The position numbers and the translations under genes are program-made. From contig NZ_JAMBMT010000001.1 of assembly GCF_040371085.1 (NCBI RefSeq), positions 868,001 to 932,000 on the forward strand: 64,000 nt of DNA, read 5' to 3'. The notes beneath the pieces are model-generated. The model saw nothing but the letters and a program-made list of their open reading frames with translations. It was not told the origin of the DNA and did not search any database. Origin of the DNA: Psychrobacter sp. AH5 (lineage in GTDB: Bacteria > Pseudomonadota > Gammaproteobacteria > Pseudomonadales > Moraxellaceae). Below, in pieces: positions 57,096 through 64,000 of this stretch. Each line of letters begins with the position of its first letter. The stretch's first letter is position 1.

Positions 57096-58178
57096 TTAAC
57101 GATTAGGTAAAACGTCTTTGACCGCGTCACGTAAATCATGCAAGGCAACGACCGTGCTATCCCAATCTAGACAACCATCAGTAATAGATTTGCCGTATTC
57201 AAGCTGGCTTAGATCGGCGGTAAGCTTTTGATTGCCGCCTTTTAGATGACTCTCAATCATCATGCCAATGATAGATTTATTACCGTTTTGGATTTGCTCA
57301 GCGACGTTTTTGATAACCATCGGCTGCAAGTAAGGATCTTTACCGGAGTTGGCATGGCTTGAGTCAATCATAATCTTGGTGCTGGTTTTGCCTTTCTCTA
57401 ACTCATTTTCAGCGGCGGCTACCGCTGTTTCATCATAGTTAGGTTTGCCATTACCACCGCGCAGTACCACATGCGCGTATGGGTTGCCTTTAGATTTGAT
57501 GATAGAGACCTGCCCATCAGCGGATAGCCCTAAGAAGCTATGACCTTCTTTCACCGCTTGCATCGCATTAACCGCGACGGTCATACCGCCATCGGTGCCG
57601 TTTTTGAAGCCAACCGGACAAGATAAGCCTGAGCTCATCTCGCGGTGCGTTTGACTCTCAGTCGTACGTGCGCCGATAGCAGACCAGCTAATCAAATCCT
57701 GCATGTACTGCGGGGTATTGGGATCGAGCGCTTCGGTGGCGCAAGGTAGACCTTTTTCATTTAGATCAATCAACAGCTTACGAGCGCTACGCAGACCTTT
57801 TTCTATATCGAAACTGTCATTCATATCAGGATCGTTGATCATGCCTTTCCAGCCCACAGTAGTACGCGGCTTTTCAAAATAAACTCGCATCACCACAAAT
57901 ATACTGTCTTCAATCTCTTTGGCCAATACAGCCAAACGATCAGCATATTCGTGAGCGGCTTTTATATCGTGAATAGAGCACGGGCCAATCACCACAAACA
58001 AGCGCTTATCTTTGCCATCCAAGATATCTTGAATAGTACGGCGACCTTTTAGCACCGTTTTATAAGCGGCATCGGTAAGTGGTAGCTCAGTTTTTAGCTG
58101 AGCAGGAGTGATTAAAGGAATGAATTGTTCAATATTCACGTCATCAATATCTGCGTTATGGGTAGCGGTTGTAGTCAT
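57096..58178 (-). CDS. aroG: 3-deoxy-7-phosphoheptulonate (DAHP) synthase, class I AroF/G/H type
   Basis: Condenses phosphoenolpyruvate and erythrose-4-phosphate, the first committed step to aromatic amino acids. The 360-residue protein has the family signatures VVIGPCSIHD, MRVYFEKPRTTVGWKG and MIDSSHANSGKDP, with the metal-binding Cys, His and the KPR phosphate site. Which amino acid inhibits it (Phe, Tyr or Trp) cannot be told by eye. Divergent from lpxB; a near-palindrome GTCAATTAACTGAC lies in the shared promoter region. Confidence 0.95.
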   Translation of the reverse strand: MTTTATHNADIDDVNIEQFIPLITPAQLKTELPLTDAAYKTVLKGRRTIQDILDGKDKRLFVVIGPCSIHDIKAAHEYADRLAVLAKEIEDSIFVVMRVYFEKPRTTVGWKGMINDPDMNDSFDIEKGLRSARKLLIDLNEKGLPCATEALDPNTPQYMQDLISWSAIGARTTESQTHREMSSGLSCPVGFKNGTDGGMTVAVNAMQAVKEGHSFLGLSADGQVSIIKSKGNPYAHVVLRGGNGKPNYDETAVAAAENELEKGKTSTKIMIDSSHANSGKDPYLQPMVIKNVAEQIQNGNKSIIGMMIESHLKGGNQKLTADLSQLEYGKSITDGCLDWDSTVVALHDLRDAVKDVLPNR

Positions 58179-58355
58179 GGTTATCTATCGTCTAGCTGAT
58201 TTATAGGAATATTCATTATGCGGTCAAAAGCTGCCGTTGACAAGGGTAGTCGGTCAATTAACTGACTCATAACAGGAATGTGAAAACCAAAATTTTGTTA
58301 TACTTAGCTTTTTATGATTATATTCTCCGCTATTTTTTAACATTAAAGGTTGGTC

Positions 58356-59657
58356 ATGACAGATATTGCTAAGCCTAAAGCTGCAACTGAGCTTATAGAT
58401 ACTTCACAAAACCATTCGCCATTATCAGCGCCATTAGTGATAGGGATAGTGGCAGGCGAGGTATCTGGTGATAGTCTTGGCGCTGATTTTATGCAGCAGA
58501 TGAATAATTTGCGTGATGATATCATCTGGGTTGGAGTGGGCGGCACAAAAATGCAAGCGCAAGGGCTGCAAAGTCTGTTTCCCTTATCGCGTCTAGCGGT
58601 GATGGGCTTAGTGGAAGTCGTCTCACAACTATCTGACTTATTCAAAGCGCGTCGTGAATTGTTAACAGCATTTGCCGCTGCTGATATTGATTGGTTTATT
58701 GGTATTGATGCCCCTGATTTTAACTTGCGCGTTGCTAAGAAGCTAAAGCCTAAAGGGGTATTTTGTGTGCAGTATGTTAGCCCCTCTATCTGGGCATGGC
58801 GCGAGTCGCGTATTCATGGCATTAAAGAAGCTACTAACTTAGTGCTGTGTCTATTTCCATTCGAGCTACCCGTCTATGAGCGTTATAATCATCCGGCCAT
58901 TTGTGTCGGTCATCCGCTGCTCAGAACTTTAGATAAGAAGCTTACTCACACTCCGACTAATCAGTTACGTAGCGAGCTGGTTTGGCATAATGATGGCCTG
59001 CAGCAATTCTTCATCGAGCGCTTTGAGGCGGTTAGCCAGCTTATTTGTGTGATGCCAGGCTCACGGCGCAGTGAGATTACCGCTATTTTACCCTTAATGC
59101 TAGATGGCATTCAAAAGCTATTGTTAGTAGATCCTAAGCTATGTTTTATCATCCCGACCGTCGATCAAAATCATCAATACATCGTGCAAGACGTGATAGA
59201 TAAGCGCTCTGAGCAGCTACGCGCCGCTATCGCAGTGGTCTATGATGATAGTCAGCCAGCCTTTAGTCAGCAAGCGATGGCCGCCTCCGATATTGTCATG
59301 CTAGCCTCAGGCACCGCCACTTTGGAGGCGATGCTGCTTGAGCGCCCCATGGTGGTGATTTATCAGCTCAATCAGTTGACTTATCAAATTGCCAAGCGCT
59401 TAGTCAAAACTCCCTTTGTAGCATTGCCTAATATTTTGGCAGGAGAGGCGATAGTAACTGAGCTGATCCAAGAGCAAGCGACAGGCGAAAATATCTGCCG
59501 TACTTTGACCAAATTATTGCAGCCACGCGCTTATAGCGAGCAGCTCAATAATCTATTAGCTACCAAGCGAGATTTGCAGCAGCAGAGCAATCACGATCCT
59601 GCCAATAGTGTGGTCGAGCAGTGGTACCTGCAAAATCAGGCTTTGACTAAACCTTAG
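58356..59657 (+). CDS. lpxB: lipid-A-disaccharide synthase
   Basis: Joins UDP-2,3-diacylglucosamine and lipid X to form the lipid A disaccharide at the inner-membrane face. GT19 signatures are present: IVAGEVSGDSLGADFM, YVSPSIWAWRESR, VMPGSRRSEI and ASGTATLEAMLLERPM. An N-terminal extension of about 25 residues precedes the core. I start at the ATG 58356, which has AAAGG at a good distance, instead of the in-frame TTG six bases earlier. lpxA is not adjacent here, but the rnhB gene follows at 43 bases, as commonly seen after lpxB. Confidence 0.95.
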   Translation: MTDIAKPKAATELIDTSQNHSPLSAPLVIGIVAGEVSGDSLGADFMQQMNNLRDDIIWVGVGGTKMQAQGLQSLFPLSRLAVMGLVEVVSQLSDLFKARRELLTAFAAADIDWFIGIDAPDFNLRVAKKLKPKGVFCVQYVSPSIWAWRESRIHGIKEATNLVLCLFPFELPVYERYNHPAICVGHPLLRTLDKKLTHTPTNQLRSELVWHNDGLQQFFIERFEAVSQLICVMPGSRRSEITAILPLMLDGIQKLLLVDPKLCFIIPTVDQNHQYIVQDVIDKRSEQLRAAIAVVYDDSQPAFSQQAMAASDIVMLASGTATLEAMLLERPMVVIYQLNQLTYQIAKRLVKTPFVALPNILAGEAIVTELIQEQATGENICRTLTKLLQPRAYSEQLNNLLATKRDLQQQSNHDPANSVVEQWYLQNQALTKP

Positions 59658-59700
59658 TCTATTTAATTTTTAATAACTTGATAACTTTTAGCGGTATAAC

Positions 59701-60585
59701 ATGAGCTTTGAGACCCAAATTTTTCCTATCGACATCTTTATTGATACCTCTATCAAAAGTATTGAGATAAAAGGTCAGTGTATTACTCTGGCGGCAGCTA
59801 TTCAGTTAACCGGCCAGCTAAAACTCTCAGCGCTGTTAGCTGAGCGTCAGTCAGCAGCGGGGCAAACTACTTCGCTCAAACCGCTACAGTTAGGCATTGA
59901 TGAAGCAGGGCGCGGACCATTATTAGGCAGCGTTAATGTCGCCGCGGCTCTCTTGCCAAATAATTGGTCTGATTTGATTGATAATCAGCCTTTATTGAAT
60001 ACGCCTTTATCTATCCTAACCGATTCCAAAAAGCTCAGTGAAAAAAAGCGCGACATTCTCTATCCTTTGATACAGCAACATGCGCTAGGGTTTCTTATCG
60101 CTGAGATACCAGCGGCGGTAATAGATCAGATCAATATTCTGCAGGCAACGATGCTAGGAATGCGTTTGTGTATTGAGGGCTTACTGGAGCAGATCGCAAA
60201 AGGAATAATAGCTAGTAAGCTTATAGAAACTACAAATAAAGCTAAACTGCTAGCTGTTGAAGTATTAGTCGATGGCAATCGCTGCCCTGAGCTGGATTAT
60301 ATGAAGTTGTCTAACTTAGGATTACCTCAGTCCGCTATCGATTGCCAAGCTTGGGTCAAAGGGGACGCGCGTCACACTAGCATGGCGGCAGCGAGTGTCT
60401 TAGCCAAAGTGAGCCGCGACCAGACTATGTATGCGCTAGACACAAAGCATCCACAGTATGCTATCGCTAAGCATAAAGGCTATCCAACCAAAGTGCATCT
60501 GCAAGCTATAGATACTCATGGCGTGTTAGCTGAGCATCGACGTAGTTTTGCCCCGGTGGCAAAAAAGCTGGATGAGAGTCCATGA
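59701..60585 (+). CDS. rnhB: ribonuclease HII with an N-terminal extension
   Basis: Cleaves RNA in RNA:DNA hybrids and at single misincorporated ribonucleotides. The catalytic acidic residues are in [12 protein letters not shown] (D67, E68), [13 protein letters not shown] and [21 protein letters not shown]. At 294 residues it is longer than the usual 200-215: about 60 extra residues lie before the core, and a spacer with an insertion sits around 165-190. Its stop overlaps the start of the next gene in the ATGA arrangement, so the two are translationally coupled. Confidence 0.93.
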   Translation: MSFETQIFPIDIFIDTSIKSIEIKGQCITLAAAIQLTGQLKLSALLAERQSAAGQTTSLKPLQLGIDEAGRGPLLGSVNVAAALLPNNWSDLIDNQPLLNTPLSILTDSKKLSEKKRDILYPLIQQHALGFLIAEIPAAVIDQINILQATMLGMRLCIEGLLEQIAKGIIASKLIETTNKAKLLAVEVLVDGNRCPELDYMKLSNLGLPQSAIDCQAWVKGDARHTSMAAASVLAKVSRDQTMYALDTKHPQYAIAKHKGYPTKVHLQAIDTHGVLAEHRRSFAPVAKKLDESP

Positions 60586-61871
60586 GCACTAAATCATCAA
60601 GCAAAACTTCAGTAATAGCGATGCTGTTGCTACTATTGTTGCCTGCCTATGATGGAGTAGAGAGACGTCAGCTGAGCGCGATTTATAAAAGTGATTTTGA
60701 GGCTTTAATAACCCGTCTTCAATTAGATAGGGCGCTTGATCCTAGCATTAACTTGCCAGAGGATAGCGCTACTGCTCCCGCTCATAAGTCTATCGAGGAG
60801 GGTATTAACGCAAAGGTAGCAAATAGTGATTTAATTGCTAGTAATGCTGACAATGATCATGACGAAAATGTCGCTAGTATTGCCAATAATGAATTTAATC
60901 TTGCTAGAAGTCGCTGCGGGCTAACGACTTTGACACAAGACCCTGAGCTCAAAGCAATAGCGCTAGACCATGCTAACTATATTGGTTATGTGTTTGCTAA
61001 CTCAGCGCCTACTAGGTTTAATCCGCATTATCAACATGAAATTGCCGATATTGCTAGCGTTACTGGTAGCAACAACCCTTTTTTTGGCGGTTTAGATGTC
61101 AAAAACAGGATGTTTAACGCCAGCTACCCTAATCTCAGCTATGGCATTACCGAAAATATTGCGCAGACAATGTATTATCACTCTGCCGGCAGGCTCATAT
61201 CGCCAACGACCGCAGCGATCTCTATGGCAAAATCTTTATTAGCCGCCCCTTATCATCTGCGCTCACTAATGGTACCAAGCTCCAAAGTTGTAGGAACGGC
61301 GCTGATCGATTACAAGCCTTATGATAAAGAACAGAGCACTAATCAAGGTTACGTATTAGTCACTAACGCGGCGGCTACTAAAGCCACAAAGAACGCAAAG
61401 TTTTCAGGGGTTTTTACTTATCCTTGTCAAGGCGTCACTGGTACTGTTACCGGACTTTATAACGAAACGCCTGATCCAGTCAGGCATAGCGGACGCAACT
61501 TAACTACTGACCCGATAGGGCAACCTATCTATATTAATGTTCCAGAAGCTCGAAGTATTAAAATTAGTAATATCAGTTTTTATGAGGTAGAGCGCAATAT
61601 CACTGTACCTACGCAGCTACTCGATTTTCAAAATGATCCCTATAAAAATACTGAGTATCAGCTATCAAAAAACGAAGCCTTTATCTTGCCTATCACTGAC
61701 TTGCTAAATAGCTGTAAGAGCGTTATAAAAAAATATAACCTGTCAAAAGCTAAAAACTGCGGTCTACATGGCAATAGTGAGTATCAAGTGAGCTTTGATA
61801 TTAGTATTGATAACAAACGCCTGCAGACTCAGTCCTTTAGCTTTATAACTGGAGAGACTAACTATTCTTGA
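60582..61871 (+). CDS. CAP/SCP-domain protein, probably exported
   Basis: A 429-residue protein with an N-terminal hydrophobic segment ([13 protein letters not shown], residues 11-23). A low-complexity linker follows to about 100, then a CAP-type domain: [21 protein letters not shown] begins it and the ITENIAQT and [11 protein letters not shown] segments recall the GENIA and H-x-R patterns of the family. A second region of about 150 residues follows, of beta-rich character, with three cysteines. Starts inside the rnhB stop codon. Function is unknown; bacterial CAP proteins are variously linked to surface binding. Confidence 0.7.
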   Translation: MSTKSSSKTSVIAMLLLLLLPAYDGVERRQLSAIYKSDFEALITRLQLDRALDPSINLPEDSATAPAHKSIEEGINAKVANSDLIASNADNDHDENVASIANNEFNLARSRCGLTTLTQDPELKAIALDHANYIGYVFANSAPTRFNPHYQHEIADIASVTGSNNPFFGGLDVKNRMFNASYPNLSYGITENIAQTMYYHSAGRLISPTTAAISMAKSLLAAPYHLRSLMVPSSKVVGTALIDYKPYDKEQSTNQGYVLVTNAAATKATKNAKFSGVFTYPCQGVTGTVTGLYNETPDPVRHSGRNLTTDPIGQPIYINVPEARSIKISNISFYEVERNITVPTQLLDFQNDPYKNTEYQLSKNEAFILPITDLLNSCKSVIKKYNLSKAKNCGLHGNSEYQVSFDISIDNKRLQTQSFSFITGETNYS

Positions 61872-61891
61872 TAAGCTATCTCGTTCATATA

Positions 61892-62557
61892 TCAGAACGA
61901 CGATCCAGGCTGCTCTAAGAATGCTTTTTCATCAGCGCTAGACTCTCGACCCAAAGTCTCATTACGATGCGGATAACGACCAAATTTCTCAATGATATCT
62001 TTGTGACGATGCTCAAACTCTAAGGTGCTTTCGTCACCTAGTTGCTCAAACAACGGCAAGTACTGCTCATGAATAGCCAACGACTCAGAATGCATAAAAG
62101 GCATAATCGTAAATCTGCGCCACTCCATTGGTAAGATTGCAAAGTAGGGTTGTTTGATGGCTTCTTGTGCCAACACTACCGCCATACCATCTTGCGAAAA
62201 AGAGCGAGCATCACCGCGGCATAAATTACGTGAGAACTGATCTAGTACGATAATCTCAGCTAAGCGACCCGCTAAGTTAGTAATCGCGCTATTGTTATCA
62301 GCTTGACTCTCTGTGCGTCGCCAAGAGGCACATTCGCCCTGCTTAGCCGCTTGCCAAATTTGGCCAAACTGCTCGCGTATACACTTATCAAAGTCATCGT
62401 TTTTTTCGAACCAATACGGCTGATTGTCTTTATCGAACCAAAACTCCAACACCGCTCGAGCATCCGCATTTAGATGAGTCAGATCGATATCTTTAGCATT
62501 AATTTGTGCTAAACCTGCTTTATTGACAGATTTGGAATAATCAGTAGAGAGTGACAT
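61892..62557 (-). CDS. DUF924 family protein
   Basis: A 221-residue soluble protein of the all-helical DUF924 family: VLEFWFDKDNQPYWFEK, LAEIIVLDQFSRNLCRG, EWRRFTIMPFMHSESLAIHE and HKDIIEKFGRYPHRNETLGR are the conserved blocks. The last two carry the conserved arginine/histidine residues. The tetratricopeptide-like helical fold is known but no activity. It is convergent with the CAP-protein gene with a 20-base gap, and divergent from nspC. Nothing in the context defines its role. Confidence 0.88.
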   Translation of the reverse strand: MSLSTDYSKSVNKAGLAQINAKDIDLTHLNADARAVLEFWFDKDNQPYWFEKNDDFDKCIREQFGQIWQAAKQGECASWRRTESQADNNSAITNLAGRLAEIIVLDQFSRNLCRGDARSFSQDGMAVVLAQEAIKQPYFAILPMEWRRFTIMPFMHSESLAIHEQYLPLFEQLGDESTLEFEHRHKDIIEKFGRYPHRNETLGRESSADEKAFLEQPGSSF

Positions 62558-62756
62558 AAGCTATTCTATTGGTAGTGGATTCAGCCTACTATAACCAATT
62601 TTTCTTTAGGCTCATAATGCTAAAATGTAGCCACAGTTAACCTTGCAAAATACAATATAATCCTTATTATCAGTCGCTACTAGTGCTAGAGCCAGTTTGG
62701 TTTTATTAGCCGCATTTTATTCACCGTTCTTTTTTAATAGCTTTAGGTTGTCTTAT

Positions 62757-64000
62757 ATGAATGTCACAAATGCTTCAACATCTACTCCTAAAACGTCAGC
62801 ATCACTGCCTGCTACGCCTTATTACTTATTGGATGAGGCAGCAATCGTTAGTAATATGCAAATTATTGCGCGGCTGTGTGAGTTATCAGGCGCCAAAGCT
62901 TTATTGGCCTTAAAGTGTTTTGCGACTTGGGGTGTGTTTGAGGTTATGCGTCCTTATTTGCATGGCACGACTTCATCGTCGCTAAATGAGGTACGCTTAG
63001 GTTTTGAGACTTTTGCCAAAGGCGCTACTAATCATAAAGACGATAGCTTGAGTAATGATCAGGCAAATGATAAAAAGGAGACGCACGCTTATAGTGTGGC
63101 GTATAGTAGCGATGAGATTGCTGAGGTCTTAAACTATGCTGATAAGATTATTTTTAATTCAATCTCGCAGTTGAGCGCTTTTAAAGCGCAAGCTTTGGCA
63201 CAAAATACTCCTATCGGTCTGCGTCTAAATCCAAAAACCAGTAACTCCTCTTTTATTATTGCCGATCCAGCGCGTCCTTTTAGTCGTCTTGGTGAGCATG
63301 ACAAAGCCCGTATTGAGACCGTCATTGCTGATATCAGCGGGGTGATGATTCATAACAATTGTGAGAATGATAGTTTTGAGGCCTTTAGTGCTAGCTTAGC
63401 AGATATCGAAGCTAGATTTGGCGATATATTAGCTCAGCTTGAGTGGGTGAGCCTCGGCGGTGGTATTCATTTTATCGCGCCGGATTATCCGCTAGAGAAA
63501 TTAGCTCAGCGCTTAAAAGGTTTTAGTGAAAAGTACGGGGTACAGGTCTATCTAGAGCCAGGTGAAGCTAGTATTCATGGGGCAGGAACGCTGGTAACTA
63601 CCGTATTAGATACTCTACATAATCAAAAAAACATTGCTGTCGTTGATGCCTCTATTGAAGCGCACATGCTAGATTTACTGATTTATCAAGAGTCAGCGTC
63701 GATAGCGGCTATCAATGGCCATACTACTGAGATTATGCCAATAAAAAGCCAAGACAATGACCAATCTAAAGTGGCTAATGAGTCAGAGAATACTATCATT
63801 TGTGGTCGCTCTTGCCTTGCAGGTGATATCTTTGGTGAGTATTCACTAGCCCAGACTTTAGCTATTGGCGATACCGTTACCTTTGGTAATGCTGCTGGCT
63901 ATACCATGGTCAAAAAGAACTGGTTTAATGGCGTTAACATGCCAGCGATTGTGATTAAACGCTTAGATGGTAGTATTGAGATACAAAGAGAATTTGATTA
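62757..64000 (+). CDS. nspC: carboxynorspermidine decarboxylase, 3' end outside window
   Basis: PLP enzyme of polyamine synthesis, decarboxylating carboxynorspermidine or carboxyspermidine. The open frame gives 414 residues to the edge and the last two bases (TA) begin the next codon. PLP lysine is in LALKCFATWGV, LNPKTSNSS is conserved, PGEAS binds phosphate, and CGRSCLAGDIFGEY carries the catalytic cysteine. The end KRLDGSIEIQREFD usually continues with Tyr plus a few residues, so the gene probably runs about ten codons further. A hydrophilic insertion at about residues 91-110 is unusual. The dehydrogenase partner is not in the window. Confidence 0.93.
   Translation, partial: MNVTNASTSTPKTSASLPATPYYLLDEAAIVSNMQIIARLCELSGAKALLALKCFATWGVFEVMRPYLHGTTSSSLNEVRLGFETFAKGATNHKDDSLSNDQANDKKETHAYSVAYSSDEIAEVLNYADKIIFNSISQLSAFKAQALAQNTPIGLRLNPKTSNSSFIIADPARPFSRLGEHDKARIETVIADISGVMIHNNCENDSFEAFSASLADIEARFGDILAQLEWVSLGGGIHFIAPDYPLEKLAQRLKGFSEKYGVQVYLEPGEASIHGAGTLVTTVLDTLHNQKNIAVVDASIEAHMLDLLIYQESASIAAINGHTTEIMPIKSQDNDQSKVANESENTIICGRSCLAGDIFGEYSLAQTLAIGDTVTFGNAAGYTMVKKNWFNGVNMPAIVIKRLDGSIEIQREFD

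Noticed and set aside
58249..58270. GTCAATTAACTGAC as a TyrR box for aroG
   Set aside because: The TyrR consensus (TGTAAA, six bases, TTTACA) is not met; kept only as an unassigned near-palindrome.
63999..64000. The final TA as the start of an nspC stop codon
   Set aside because: Homologues normally continue past REFD with Tyr and several more residues, so TA is more likely the start of a Tyr codon; cannot be decided from the window.

Overview
This window is a moderately AT-rich piece of a gammaproteobacterial chromosome. It most resembles Psychrobacter or a close relative in Moraxellaceae. The basis is protein content recognised from memory, not a database search: an Antarctic-Moraxella-type polyesterase, long desaturase and MscS proteins, the valine (mms) cluster, NspC, and SelO. 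There are about 48 protein genes, two of them cut by the window edges (maeB on the left, nspC on the right). I saw no rRNA, tRNA, CRISPR array, prophage or insertion sequence.

Layout. 1-8.5 kb: malic enzyme, SelO, a fatty-acid desaturase, a glycerophosphodiesterase, a lipoprotein and a cobalamin adenosyltransferase. 8.7-18.3 kb: cysS, two tandem MscS paralogues whose duplication also copied a terminator, guaB, glmM and pdxH. 18.6-21.2 kb: a two-gene operon of a fold-III PLP enzyme and an aldonolactone-oxidase-like flavoprotein. 21.3-27.8 kb: an aldehyde/electrophile detoxification block (GST, DJ-1/Hsp31-like, CurA-like reductase, YqhD-like alcohol dehydrogenase, NemR-like repressor, aldehyde dehydrogenase) with two matching operator palindromes. 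28.5-32.5 kb: cryptochrome-DASH, DUF3429, then nnrS and nsrR with a clear NsrR box in front of nnrS. 32.6-37.4 kb: the most accessory-looking part, with three paralogous proteins of unknown function (possibly divergent metallo-beta-lactamase fold), a SRPBCC protein, a DUF1244 protein and a secreted PETase-type polyesterase. 37.6-46.8 kb: an MFS transporter, an acyl-CoA ligase and the valine-catabolic genes (mmsA, acyl-CoA dehydrogenase, HIBYL-CoA hydrolase-like, mmsB) facing an IclR regulator. 47.4-64 kb: a beta-barrel protein, phosphopantetheinyl transferase, a Pal-like lipoprotein, pepN, two unrelated phosphate transporters, a DAHP synthase, lpxB-rnhB-CAP protein, DUF924 and nspC.

Two intergenic patterns cut across the genes. 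Three copies of a structured, same-orientation inverted-repeat element (about 18.4, 31.85 and 33.6 kb) each sit in front of a plus-strand gene, and their stem ends covary. Short perfect or near-perfect tandem duplications of 14-19 bp lie on or just after the stop codons of several genes. The most striking single gene is the PETase-type polyesterase. The best-supported regulatory circuits are the NemR-like operators and the NsrR box.
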